A stretch of 64,000 nt of DNA, taken from contig JAEWYE010000076.1 of NCBI GenBank assembly GCA_023458755.1, positions 183,589 through 247,588 on the forward strand, written 5' to 3'. Both the position numbers and the translations under genes were made by a program. The stretch comes from Bacillota bacterium (GTDB lineage Bacteria; Bacillota; Clostridia; Oscillospirales; Acutalibacteraceae). Position 1 is the first letter of the stretch. Every line of letters starts with the position of its first letter. Positions 25,927 through 34,422 of the stretch are shown piece by piece. The notes beneath the pieces were generated by a model, which did no database searches, was not told the DNA's origin, and saw only the letters and a program-made list of their open reading frames with translations.

Positions 25927-27051
25927 TTGACGGATAAAAAAATTACCGGTGGACAAGTTCAAGTTATGATTGCCATGTTTCTGTTTGGCAGCTCGTTCGT
26001 CATGAGTTCATCCTCTAAATCAAATCAGGACATCTGGGTTACCTTTTTGTTAGGCGGGCTCATGATGCTTCCTATGATTTTTATCTACTGCTCATTGATA
26101 AAAAGGTATCCGAATAAGAATCTGTTTGATATCATACTTTTACTATTTGGAAAAATAGCAGGAAAAATTATTTGTATTCTCTATATTTGGTATGCCGTTC
26201 ATATAGGCAGTATGGTGCTGCGGACATTCACAGAATTTATTCATATTATGAACATGCCAGAAACCCCGCAGATCGCTATTGCGGCCTCTATCTGTCTGCT
26301 TTCTGTTTTCGCGGTAGTCAGTGGACCGGAAAATATGGGGAGAATCGCAAAAATCACTTTTCCGGTAATGGCCGGTTTTATTGTATTTACCGTTCTCATA
26401 TCAGTCAAAGATATGGATTTTAATAATATAAAACCAGTGCTGTCTACCGATTTTGGTCCTCTTTTACAGGGTTCATTTACCGTATTCTCCCTTCCGTTCG
26501 GTGAGATAATCGCATTCTTAACTTTATTTCCAAGTGTCAAGTCGAAGAACAATCCTAAAAAAATCTTTATTACGGGTTTGATTCTCGCAATTATTCTTCT
26601 ACTTTTGGCACACCTTAGAAATTTATTAGTTTTAGGTCTTCCTTCTGTCCAAATGTATTATTTTGCCTCTTATCAATCCGTCAGTATTATTTCCGTTGGG
26701 GAGTTTTTTACCCGAATGGAAGTACTGATCGGCATAAATGTTCTGCTTGGCGGATTTATAAAAATTTTCGTATTCCTTTTTACAGCATCCGTTGGCCTTG
26801 CGACAACATGCAATATAAAAGACTACAAAAAGGCAGTAGTACCCTGCATGTTGATCATTAACCTGCTTTCCAGAATTGACTTTCAAAATACGATTGAAGT
26901 TGTAGAGTGGATTGTTTATCATCCCATTTATGTACTCACCTTCCAGGTGATACTGCCTGTTGTTATGCTCATTATAGCCTTAATAAAGACACGAAAGATG
27001 AAGCCGGCTGAGGTTCAGGCGGAACTTGAAAACATTGGGACTTTGGAATAG
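25927..27051 (+). CDS. Germinant receptor B subunit, copy 1 (GerAB/GerKB family permease)
   Basis: A 374-residue, roughly ten-helix protein of the amino acid/polyamine/organocation transporter superfamily, spore germination branch. B subunits form the germinant-binding pocket. Visible family features: ITGGQVQVMIAMFLFGSS at the N terminus, a WYAVH segment in helix 3, GPENMGRIAK, and SVGEFFTRMEVLI in the C-terminal half. TTG start at 25927, 6 bases after GAGGG. First of four consecutive B genes. Confidence 0.9.
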   Translation: MTDKKITGGQVQVMIAMFLFGSSFVMSSSSKSNQDIWVTFLLGGLMMLPMIFIYCSLIKRYPNKNLFDIILLLFGKIAGKIICILYIWYAVHIGSMVLRTFTEFIHIMNMPETPQIAIAASICLLSVFAVVSGPENMGRIAKITFPVMAGFIVFTVLISVKDMDFNNIKPVLSTDFGPLLQGSFTVFSLPFGEIIAFLTLFPSVKSKNNPKKIFITGLILAIILLLLAHLRNLLVLGLPSVQMYYFASYQSVSIISVGEFFTRMEVLIGINVLLGGFIKIFVFLFTASVGLATTCNIKDYKKAVVPCMLIINLLSRIDFQNTIEVVEWIVYHPIYVLTFQVILPVVMLIIALIKTRKMKPAEVQAELENIGTLE

Positions 27052-27066
27052 AAGAGGTGAAATCGC

Positions 27067-28188
27067 TTGAACAGCAGACAGATAACAAGTAGGCAGATGC
27101 TGGCGCTGATCGTCCTGTTTTTACATGGGAGCGCATCACTTGTCTCGGTGACTTCAAAAGCAAAACAGGACACCTGGTTTACTATTCTGCTGGCCGGCAT
27201 GATGGCTGTGCCTATGGTCCTGCTATATTCCGCAATTGTCCGAAAGTATCCGCAGAAAAATTTATTTGAAATTATCAACGAAGTATTTGGAAAAATAATC
27301 GGCAAAGTAGTCTGTACCCTGTATATTTGGTACGCCATCCATTTGGGCAGTATGAATTTACGAATGTTTACGGAATATATGCAGCTGTTAACCTTGGGTG
27401 AAACACCGCAGATCGTGATTTCACTTTTTATGATTCTGCTTTGCATGTTGTCTGTAGCATGTGGAATCGAAAACATGGGAAGAGTAGCTAAAATTTCTTT
27501 TGTTACAGTCGTGGCTTTTATTATCACGACTTCCGTTGTTTCATTCAAAGATATGAATTTCAGCAATATCAAGCCCATGTTTTCTACTGATGCAGCAACA
27601 ATAATCGGCAGTTCTTTTCCGACGTTGATGCTTCCTTTTGGGGAACTGGTCCTGATAATGGCATTATTTCCATTCGTAAAGCCTACAGGCAATCCGACAA
27701 AAATATATGTAAAATCGATTCTGATATCCACAGCGTTACTGGTGACCCTTAGTATTCGTAATCTGCTTGTTTTAGGCCTGCCTTCCACCAAAATGTTTTA
27801 TTTGGCTTCCTATCAAGTGGTAAGCGTCATGTCAATCGGCGATTTTTTCACCAGAATGGAAGTTTTTGTCGGCGCGATTGTGTTACTCTCCTGTTTTACT
27901 AAAATTTGTGTCTGCCTTCTGGTTTCTTCAATCGGCCTTGCTAATATATGCAATATTCCGAAAAACAAGCAAATGAATGCGCCATGCGGTTTGATTATGG
28001 TAACACTTTCCTCTGTTCTATTTTCAAGAACAGAGGAAATGATCAAATGGGTGGATATGTATATGGTTTATGCCATTCCCTTTGAACTAATCCTTCCGAT
28101 TATTTTATGGATAGTAATCAAACTGAAACCGAAAAAAGGGAAAAGCACCGTTCTATCCGACCCTGAGAAGATAGGCAGCTTGGAATAA
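27067..28188 (+). CDS. Germinant receptor B subunit, copy 2
   Basis: A 373-residue paralog of the preceding gene with the same architecture: ITSRQMLALIVLFLHGSA, WYAIH, GIENMGRVAK and SIGDFFTRMEVFV. It starts with TTG at 27067 after AGAGGTG, 15 bases behind copy 1. Differences from the other copies concentrate in membrane segments that in GerB proteins line the ligand pocket (for example EYMQLLTLGETPQ in place of EFIHIMNMPETPQ), so a different germinant may be recognised. That last point is inference. Confidence 0.9.
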   Translation: MNSRQITSRQMLALIVLFLHGSASLVSVTSKAKQDTWFTILLAGMMAVPMVLLYSAIVRKYPQKNLFEIINEVFGKIIGKVVCTLYIWYAIHLGSMNLRMFTEYMQLLTLGETPQIVISLFMILLCMLSVACGIENMGRVAKISFVTVVAFIITTSVVSFKDMNFSNIKPMFSTDAATIIGSSFPTLMLPFGELVLIMALFPFVKPTGNPTKIYVKSILISTALLVTLSIRNLLVLGLPSTKMFYLASYQVVSVMSIGDFFTRMEVFVGAIVLLSCFTKICVCLLVSSIGLANICNIPKNKQMNAPCGLIMVTLSSVLFSRTEEMIKWVDMYMVYAIPFELILPIILWIVIKLKPKKGKSTVLSDPEKIGSLE

Positions 28189-28217
28189 TATAGGGAACAA
28201 GAAATGAAGGGAAGTAA

Positions 28218-29339
28218 ATGAACCGCAGGCAAATAACAAGCTGGCAAATGCAGGCTATTCTTATGATGTTTTTGATGGGCAGCTCCTATGTTATAGGGGA
28301 TGTTTCCAAAACAAAGCAGGATACCTGGATTACGTTTATACTGGGAGCAATCTTTGAAATCCCTATGATTTTTATCTACTGCGCAATCCTTCAAAAATAT
28401 CCGGATAAAAATTTCTTTGAAATTACTGAAATTTTACTTGGTAAAACAGCCGGGAAAATTATCTGCGGTTTATATGCTTGGTATGCGGTTCATTTGTGCA
28501 GTATGGTCGCGCGAACATTCACGGAATTTATTCATATTTTAAATATGCCGGAAACGCCCATAATCGCAATCCTCATTTCTATGCTTTTAATTTCAATATG
28601 GGGTGTGAAAAGCGGGCCGGAGAACATGGGAAGAATTGCAAAATTCACTTTCCCGATACTTTCAACCTTCGTTATTTTTACCTTCCTAATCGGAATAAAA
28701 GATATGGACTTTAAAGTATTAACCCCGATGTTCAGCACCGATCTGAAAACCATTCTTGCCGGTTCTTACACTACCTTTGCTACGCCTTATTCAGAGCTAA
28801 TTGTTTGCCTACCGCTATTTTTTTACCTGAAACCTCAAAGCAATCCAAAAAAAATTTATTTGAATGGTCTGGCATTGTCCGTTGCAGTTTTGCTGATTGC
28901 ATTTTTAAGAAATATCTTGATTCTGGGGCTATCGAATATGCAGAGGTACTATTATACATCCTATTTGGCAGTCAGTGTAATATCAATTGGAGAATTTTTT
29001 ACGAGAATCGAAGTACTGATTGGCATCAGTGTGATACTGGCAGGTTTCACCAAAATGTGTGTTTTGCTCTTCACTGCGTCTGCCGGAATTGCAAAAATAT
29101 GCAATATAAAGGACTATCGATCGTTTGCCGCACCATGCGGCTTAGTTGCGATTATTCTGGCAGTAATAAACTATGCTAACGTTCCGGACATGTTCAAATG
29201 GTTAGAGTATCATCAATTCTATACCATCCCGTTCCATGTAATTCTGCCGGTTATTATCTGGATTGCGGCTGTAATAAAAACACGAAAGAAAAAGGATAAC
29301 AATTTATCAAGTTCCGAGAATGCAGGCAGCATAGATTGA
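28218..29339 (+). CDS. Germinant receptor B subunit, copy 3
   Basis: A 373-residue B-type permease with ITSWQMQAILMMFLMGSS, WYAVH, GPENMGRIAK and SIGEFFTRIEVLI. It resembles copy 1 more closely than copy 2 in the segment EFIHILNMPETP. ATG at 28218 with GAAGGGAAG upstream, 29 bases after copy 2. No frameshift or lost motif, so probably functional. Confidence 0.9.
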   Translation: MNRRQITSWQMQAILMMFLMGSSYVIGDVSKTKQDTWITFILGAIFEIPMIFIYCAILQKYPDKNFFEITEILLGKTAGKIICGLYAWYAVHLCSMVARTFTEFIHILNMPETPIIAILISMLLISIWGVKSGPENMGRIAKFTFPILSTFVIFTFLIGIKDMDFKVLTPMFSTDLKTILAGSYTTFATPYSELIVCLPLFFYLKPQSNPKKIYLNGLALSVAVLLIAFLRNILILGLSNMQRYYYTSYLAVSVISIGEFFTRIEVLIGISVILAGFTKMCVLLFTASAGIAKICNIKDYRSFAAPCGLVAIILAVINYANVPDMFKWLEYHQFYTIPFHVILPVIIWIAAVIKTRKKKDNNLSSSENAGSID

Positions 29340-29368
29340 TTTTTATAAAATGAAATGAGGTGAAAATA

Positions 29369-30490
29369 TTGGGTAGCAAGCAAATAACCGGTAAGCAAAT
29401 GCAATCGATTATCATTCTATTTTTGTTCGGCAGTTCTTTGGTGATCGGTACTTCTACAAAAGCAAAACAGGATTCCTGGATTTGCATTCTGATTGCTGCC
29501 ATTTTAGCACTTCCAATATTCTTTATCTACTTTAGAATTTTAGATAAATATCCGGGAGAAGGTTTTTATGACATTGTCATCAAAGTATTCGGTAAAATTG
29601 CAGGAAAAGTCATCTGTTTTTTATATGCTTGGTATGCTCTTCATTTAGGCGCTCTAGTTTTTCGAAATTTCACGGAATTCATGCGGGTGCAGGTTTTGAA
29701 AGACACACCGTCCATAATTATTTTATGTTTCGGCATCTTGCTTTGCATCTGGACAATATACAGCGGTGTGAAAAATATGGGAAGCGTATCGAAAGCCATT
29801 TTGCCTGTCTTAATGACTTTCATACTTCTTACAATCGTTCTCTGTCTCAAAGACATGAATTTCAGCAACGTAGAACCGGTACTTACCACGGATATTCCAA
29901 CTCTGCTCACCAGCTCTTACAGCGTAGTTTCCTTCCCGTTTGCCGAAACAGTCGTAATACTGCCGATATTCTCTTTTCTTAAATCAGAAGATAAGCCAAG
30001 GAAAGTCTTTCTGAAAGCATTTGGAATCTCCCTGATATTTCTTCTTCTCGCGAATTTGAGAAACCTTTTCGTGCTGGGGGCTACTTTTTCAAAATCCCCA
30101 TATTTCTCTTCTTATCAAACCGTAAGCGTCATTTCTGTTGGAGAATTTTTTACCAGATTTGAAGCTCTGGTCGGTGCAAATTATTTTCTTGCTGGATTTG
30201 TCAAAGTTGGAATTTGTCTTTTTGCCTCTTCCATCGGACTTGCCAAAGTATGCAGCATGAAAGACTATAAACCAATGGCTGCCCCCTGCGGATTAATTCT
30301 GATCATTTTGTCAGCGGTCATGTACAAAAACACAGAAGAAATGTTTAATTGGCTGGACATTTACACAGTTTATGCGGTTCCTTTCCAAGTAATCATCCCC
30401 ATTATTCTTTGGATTACCATTGAGATAAAGGCCAAAAGGGAAAAGCAGACTTCTGTACCTGAAAGCGAACAGATCGGAAGTCTGGAATAA
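29369..30490 (+). CDS. Germinant receptor B subunit, copy 4
   Basis: A 373-residue B-type permease with ITGKQMQSIIILFLFGSS, WYALH, GVKNMGSVSK and SVGEFFTRFEALV. It is the most divergent at the pocket segment (EFMRVQVLKDTPS). A TTG at 29369 with GAGGTG upstream aligns with the starts of the other copies, whereas GTG at 29360 would add three residues. Last gene of the operon; no plus-strand terminator with a T run was found before the convergent rsgI. Confidence 0.9.
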   Translation: MGSKQITGKQMQSIIILFLFGSSLVIGTSTKAKQDSWICILIAAILALPIFFIYFRILDKYPGEGFYDIVIKVFGKIAGKVICFLYAWYALHLGALVFRNFTEFMRVQVLKDTPSIIILCFGILLCIWTIYSGVKNMGSVSKAILPVLMTFILLTIVLCLKDMNFSNVEPVLTTDIPTLLTSSYSVVSFPFAETVVILPIFSFLKSEDKPRKVFLKAFGISLIFLLLANLRNLFVLGATFSKSPYFSSYQTVSVISVGEFFTRFEALVGANYFLAGFVKVGICLFASSIGLAKVCSMKDYKPMAAPCGLILIILSAVMYKNTEEMFNWLDIYTVYAVPFQVIIPIILWITIEIKAKREKQTSVPESEQIGSLE

Positions 30491-30530
30491 GCTTTTTTCT
30501 GGAAGCCGTGAAGAAATATTTCAAATCAAC

Positions 30531-30578
30531 ATAAAAACGCCGCATCGAGCAGCCAATCTTGCTGCCCCATGCGGCGTT
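30531..30578 (-). terminator. Terminator of sigI-rsgI
   Basis: Outer stem AACGCCGCAT at 30536-30545 with ATGCGGCGTT at 30569-30578, plus an inner GAGCAGC/GCTGC pairing. The T run lies on the minus-strand side (TTTTTAT), 10 bases after the rsgI stop. There is no T run on the plus side. Confidence 0.75.
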
Positions 30579-30588
30579 CCTCATGATA

Positions 30589-31695
30589 TCAGGAATTTCC
30601 CTTTCCACTGGTTTGGTTGCGGCCTTGATTTTGATTGCTGTTCTTCGCATTTGCTTCTCCCAATGTTTTTACTTGGGAGCTTGCAGCATTTGATTTTTCC
30701 GGCTCGGCTGGAACCTGCTCTTTCTGGCTGCTTGCGCTGGCGGCCCCTTTATTGACTGCACTTGAATTCCCGCTATATTTTAACTGTCCGGCTGTGCCGT
30801 TGTTGGATTTTGCGGATGCACTGCTTTTTTCGGAACTTTTAGGCTTTTGCTGTACAGCACCGGAAGAATTGGTTATCTTACTGCTTGCTCTTCCAGTCTT
30901 GCCCGCTGTTGAGCTTGAACTGTCTTCGTTTTCTTTTTTCTTATCGACACTGCTGTTTCGATTGTTCTCTGCTTTTTTATTCTCTTTGATTGCTTCCGCA
31001 ATGGACTTAATTGGCTTTTTCAGCCACTCTTTTATGTCAATGCTGTTGGGATCTGCCGCACTCGCCTGTAGTTTTTGAACCAAAGTTAATTTTCCGGGCG
31101 TCGTACCGAGTCCTTTTGCGTCTAAAACAAGCTGACGCCCCACACTGATCGCTTCCACCTGCACCGGAGAAGCAGTACCTTCTGTTGCCTGCAGTGCGGT
31201 GGTTTTGAGTTCTTTTGCTAAATTTTCGGCTGTTTGCTGATTTTTACTGGAGGTGGAAATCTCAATTTCACCGGGATCGGGACCTTCAAAATAGCCCGCT
31301 TTTCTTATTTTATCGACGGTGTTTTTTACCGCTTCGTCAATTGCTTGATTTCTTAAATCTAAATGATCCAGAATTTCCGTACCGTCTCCATTTACGGCAG
31401 AAACACTTAATACCCTGTCAAACCGATTAACAGAATATTCAATGGAAGGATTTACATCGAGACTGACATAGGTATAAGGGGACAAATATGCCCAAGAAGA
31501 TACATCGATCAGCACAATCGCCGCTGCCGCAGAAGCGGCCCAAGCGATGATTTTCGCGGTTTTTTTTGATGTCTGCGCCTTAATTTCAACCGCTTGCCCG
31601 ACCGAGTAATCCTCGTTCTTAATTTTTATTACACAGCCTTCATTCGTCAGAGCTGCGACATCGCGGCCTTTTATTTCAACAATAACTGCCTTCAT
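30589..31695 (-). CDS. rsgI: RsgI-family anti-sigma factor
   Basis: A 368-residue membrane protein that likely sequesters sigma-I. Residues 1-50 form the RsgI N-terminal domain (MKAVIVEIKGRDVAALTNEG). A transmembrane helix lies at about 58-80, then the conserved extracellular domain with YVSLDVNPSIEYSVNRFDRVL. The C-terminal third (from about residue 240) is low complexity, rich in Ser, Lys, Asn and Gln, with no recognisable carbohydrate-binding module, unlike the cellulosome-linked RsgI proteins. ATG at 31695 follows AGGAGGAG and overlaps the sigI stop (ATGA). The frame open further upstream lies inside sigI and is rejected. Confidence 0.9.
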   Translation of the reverse strand: MKAVIVEIKGRDVAALTNEGCVIKIKNEDYSVGQAVEIKAQTSKKTAKIIAWAASAAAAIVLIDVSSWAYLSPYTYVSLDVNPSIEYSVNRFDRVLSVSAVNGDGTEILDHLDLRNQAIDEAVKNTVDKIRKAGYFEGPDPGEIEISTSSKNQQTAENLAKELKTTALQATEGTASPVQVEAISVGRQLVLDAKGLGTTPGKLTLVQKLQASAADPNSIDIKEWLKKPIKSIAEAIKENKKAENNRNSSVDKKKENEDSSSSTAGKTGRASSKITNSSGAVQQKPKSSEKSSASAKSNNGTAGQLKYSGNSSAVNKGAASASSQKEQVPAEPEKSNAASSQVKTLGEANAKNSNQNQGRNQTSGKGNS

Positions 31696-32411
31696 TTGTC
31701 CAGCTCCTCCTTTATGTATTTCATGTAGCCTGCAAGGAAGGGATAATCCCCCGTCATAATCTCTGTCGCTGCTATTATATACTTTCGATGCCGTTCCAGA
31801 ATTTTTCGGGGTATCTTTATGCTTTTTTCTATGGATTTGATTGGCAGCATTCTTGACTTTTCCATTTCTTTCATCAGCAACGGATTTTGAAGAAGAAATA
31901 CAACCGCTTTGGCGCAGGCTAGCTTCGTCTTTGCTGCTTTCGGTGAGCAATTCGTCAAATCAAAGAAAGAAAAACCATATGCTGAAAATTCCTGATTGGC
32001 TGCTTCAATTTCCAGTTTAAGTGAATCGTCCGGCTGATGAACAAGCGTTTTCGCCACGGCAATTTTCATTGCCGCATCGTCTTCCTCTTCATCGGGGTTA
32101 AAATCAAAGTTGGACGGATCAATCGAAATCTCAGTGCTGTATTTAGACTGCGTACGAATATAATCAATCAATTTTCGTTTGATTACCAATTGGGCAAAGC
32201 TCATAAAGTGACCCTTGTCAATCGAATACTCTTTTATTGCCTGCACAAAGGCTGAAAGCGCAATCGACCATTCGTCGTCACTCTTGGTTACATAACGGTG
32301 AACGGCAGACGACGCGCATCTTAAAATAAAAAATTCATTTTGCCGGACAAAGCTGTCCAAAAGCAGTGCATCTTTTGCAGCCTGCACTGCTTTTGCATCA
32401 AAGTCGTCCAA
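31692..32411 (-). CDS. sigI: RNA polymerase sigma-I factor
   Basis: A 239-residue sigma-70-family factor of the SigI group, which controls heat, envelope or polysaccharide responses. The region 2-like part contains DEWSIALSAFVQAIKEYSIDKGHFMSFAQLVIKRKLIDYIR, highly typical of SigI. The C-terminal part carries the SigI-specific helix-turn-helix with IPRKILERHRKYIIA. A TTG at 32411, 6 bases after GGAGGG, is the likeliest start; a GTG at 32429 is in frame but contains that site. It is coupled to rsgI by a 4-base overlap. Confidence 0.92.
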   Translation of the reverse strand: MDDFDAKAVQAAKDALLLDSFVRQNEFFILRCASSAVHRYVTKSDDEWSIALSAFVQAIKEYSIDKGHFMSFAQLVIKRKLIDYIRTQSKYSTEISIDPSNFDFNPDEEEDDAAMKIAVAKTLVHQPDDSLKLEIEAANQEFSAYGFSFFDLTNCSPKAAKTKLACAKAVVFLLQNPLLMKEMEKSRMLPIKSIEKSIKIPRKILERHRKYIIAATEIMTGDYPFLAGYMKYIKEELDK

Positions 32412-32457
32412 AGTATTCCCTCCGTTCACCCATACCTTTTATTTTCATCACGCAGCC

Positions 32458-32496
32458 GCGCTTGTTTCTTGGTTGTTTTCTAAAGTTAACTGACTA
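32458..32496. repeat. 39-base repeat, copy 1 (upstream of sigI)
   Basis: This 39-base stretch, GCGCTTGTTTCTTGG through GTTAACTGACTA on the plus strand, recurs at 63832-63870 with only two mismatches. Both copies lie upstream of minus-strand genes (sigI and citramalate synthase) in the same orientation relative to the gene. Function unknown. Confidence 0.75.
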
Positions 32497-32634
32497 GAAA
32501 CGAACATCTCTTAACAAGATTGTACAACAAAATCGGTTCTGTGACAATGTATTCCTAATATATACATATTAATTCCAACAAGCAATACCTCTGGACTCCC
32601 GGTATTCGGGTGATTCAAACCATATTAATAAAAT

Positions 32635-32669
32635 AAGTCACAGCGCTGAATTACTCAACGCTGTGACTT
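32635..32669 (-). terminator. Terminator of hydCBA
   Basis: A perfect 11-bp stem, AAGTCACAGCG at 32635-32645 and CGCTGTGACTT at 32659-32669. On the minus strand it is followed by ATTTTATT. It lies 46 bases after the hydA stop. Confidence 0.75.
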
Positions 32670-32715
32670 CATAATAGCTTGGGAGGTCGACTCCTGCAGC
32701 AAGCGGAATCGTTTT

Positions 32716-34416
32716 TTATTTTTCGTCCGTATAACGGATGTGCAGAAGCTCGTGCGTTCTGTTTTTCAGCATTCCTTCATACAGGGAAGCGACCATCGGG
32801 TTATCCTGTGAACGTTTAATCTGGGTCAATTTGTCGGTTGAGTAAATGCCCTTTGCGCGCTTTTCCTTACCCTCTTTGAGTGCAAACGGCTGACCGGCAC
32901 CGGATATACAGCCACCCGGGCATGCCATAACTTCGACAAAGTCGTAATGCGTTTCTCCGCTTTCGATTTTTTGAATCAAATCTTCCGCATTCTTGAGTCC
33001 GCTGACAACGGCAATTTTCAGCACACGGTCACCCAATTTGATTGAAGTTTCTTTGATGCCCGCCATGCCGCGCACACCGGTAAACCCAATGTTGTGGAGA
33101 GCCGCAGCGGACTTATCTTTTACCACTCTGCGAATAACCGCCTCGGTTACGCCGCCGGTTACGCCGAAAATAACGCCCGCACCGCTCGCCATACCAAACG
33201 GCATATCCGGTGCCTCCGGTTCCAGTTCCGCAAAGGTTATGCCGGCTTCTTTGAACATCCAAGCCAGCTCCTGCGTGGTAAGAACATAATCGACATCACG
33301 CTCGCCCGCCGTAACGAATTCTTCTCTCTGCGCCTCAAACTTTTTGGCGGTGCAAGGCATAATGCTGAGGGAAACCGTCTCTCGTCCGTCATTGTTTTCT
33401 TCCATGCGGTAGTACTCTTTTACCATGGAACCGAACATCTGCTGAGGGGAACGGCAGGTGGAAATATTCTTTAACAGCTCCGGGTGCTTTGTTTCCGCAT
33501 AGCGTATCCATGCAGGACAGCAGGAAGTAAACAGCGGAAGGTTTTCCTCTTTTTCCAGGCGCTTCAGGAACTCTTTGCTTTCTTCCATGACGGTAACATC
33601 CGCGCTCATAGAAGTATCATAGATTTCGTCAAATCCCAATTTTCTTAAAGCGGCAACGGTTTTGCCCATCACATTTTCGCCGCTCTTTAAGCCAAACTCT
33701 TCACCGAGCGCAACGCGTACGGCAGGAGCGATTTGTACCACAATACGCTTATTCGGGTTATAAAGCTGCTTCCAGACTTCATCGGTGTTTCTGGTAACAA
33801 CAATCGCACCGGTCGGGCAAACGGCGGCGCACTGGCCGCATTTTACACAACTGGTTCCGCACAGTGTCTGATCAAACGCCGTAGAAACTACCATATTGGA
33901 GCCACGGTGCATAAAATCAATTGCGCCGACATTCTGGATTTCGGAGCAGACACGCACACAGTCTCCGCACAGAATACACTTGTTCGGGTCGCGAACGATG
34001 GATACGGAAGAATCGTCAATCGGCAAAGTCTCTTTTGTCTGCGGGAAACGAACGGAATTTATGCCGAATCGGCTCGCAAGCTCCTGCAAACGGCAGGCAC
34101 CGCTCTTCTGGCAGGTCGTACAGTCGTGATGACCGCTGGAAAGCAGAAGCTCGAGAATCATTTTGCGGTGTTTCTGCAATTTTGTGGTATGCGTTTTAAT
34201 TTCCATTCCGCATCTTGGCGGTGTGGAGCAGGACGGAATAGCCGCGCCGCGCTTATCCTCTACCATGCACATGCGGCAGGCACCGTAAACAGAGAGTTCG
34301 GAATAGTAACAGAAGGTAGGAAGATCTATTCCCGCTTTTCTTACTACAGCAAGTATATTTTTCTCATCTGTGTATTCAACGCGATGACCGTCTATTATCA
34401 TATAATCTTTTGCCAT
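32716..34416 (-). CDS. hydA: [FeFe] hydrogenase catalytic subunit of the bifurcating HydABC complex
   Basis: A 566-residue group A hydrogenase that evolves H2. Domains in order: [2Fe-2S] plant-ferredoxin-like (Cys36, 47, 50, 63); His/Cys-ligated [4Fe-4S] (HHDCTTCQKSGAC, 97-108); two [4Fe-4S] clusters (Cys147-157 and Cys190-200); and the H-cluster domain with TSCCPAW (297-303), MPCTAKK (353-359) and MACPGGCISGAGQP (497-510). The last loop has SGAGQP rather than GGGQP. The gene follows hydB by 6 bases. With HydB and HydC it likely oxidises NADH and reduced ferredoxin together, or runs in reverse. Confidence 0.95.
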   Translation of the reverse strand: MAKDYMIIDGHRVEYTDEKNILAVVRKAGIDLPTFCYYSELSVYGACRMCMVEDKRGAAIPSCSTPPRCGMEIKTHTTKLQKHRKMILELLLSSGHHDCTTCQKSGACRLQELASRFGINSVRFPQTKETLPIDDSSVSIVRDPNKCILCGDCVRVCSEIQNVGAIDFMHRGSNMVVSTAFDQTLCGTSCVKCGQCAAVCPTGAIVVTRNTDEVWKQLYNPNKRIVVQIAPAVRVALGEEFGLKSGENVMGKTVAALRKLGFDEIYDTSMSADVTVMEESKEFLKRLEKEENLPLFTSCCPAWIRYAETKHPELLKNISTCRSPQQMFGSMVKEYYRMEENNDGRETVSLSIMPCTAKKFEAQREEFVTAGERDVDYVLTTQELAWMFKEAGITFAELEPEAPDMPFGMASGAGVIFGVTGGVTEAVIRRVVKDKSAAALHNIGFTGVRGMAGIKETSIKLGDRVLKIAVVSGLKNAEDLIQKIESGETHYDFVEVMACPGGCISGAGQPFALKEGKEKRAKGIYSTDKLTQIKRSQDNPMVASLYEGMLKNRTHELLHIRYTDEK

Positions 34417-34422
34417 AGTGTT

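Larger units (their letters stand above)
32412..32715. other. Intergenic region between sigI and hydA
   Basis: 304 bases. It holds the upstream region of sigI, one copy of a 39-base repeat (32458-32496), and the hydA terminator (32635-32669). No gene or further RNA structure is apparent. Confidence 0.6.
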
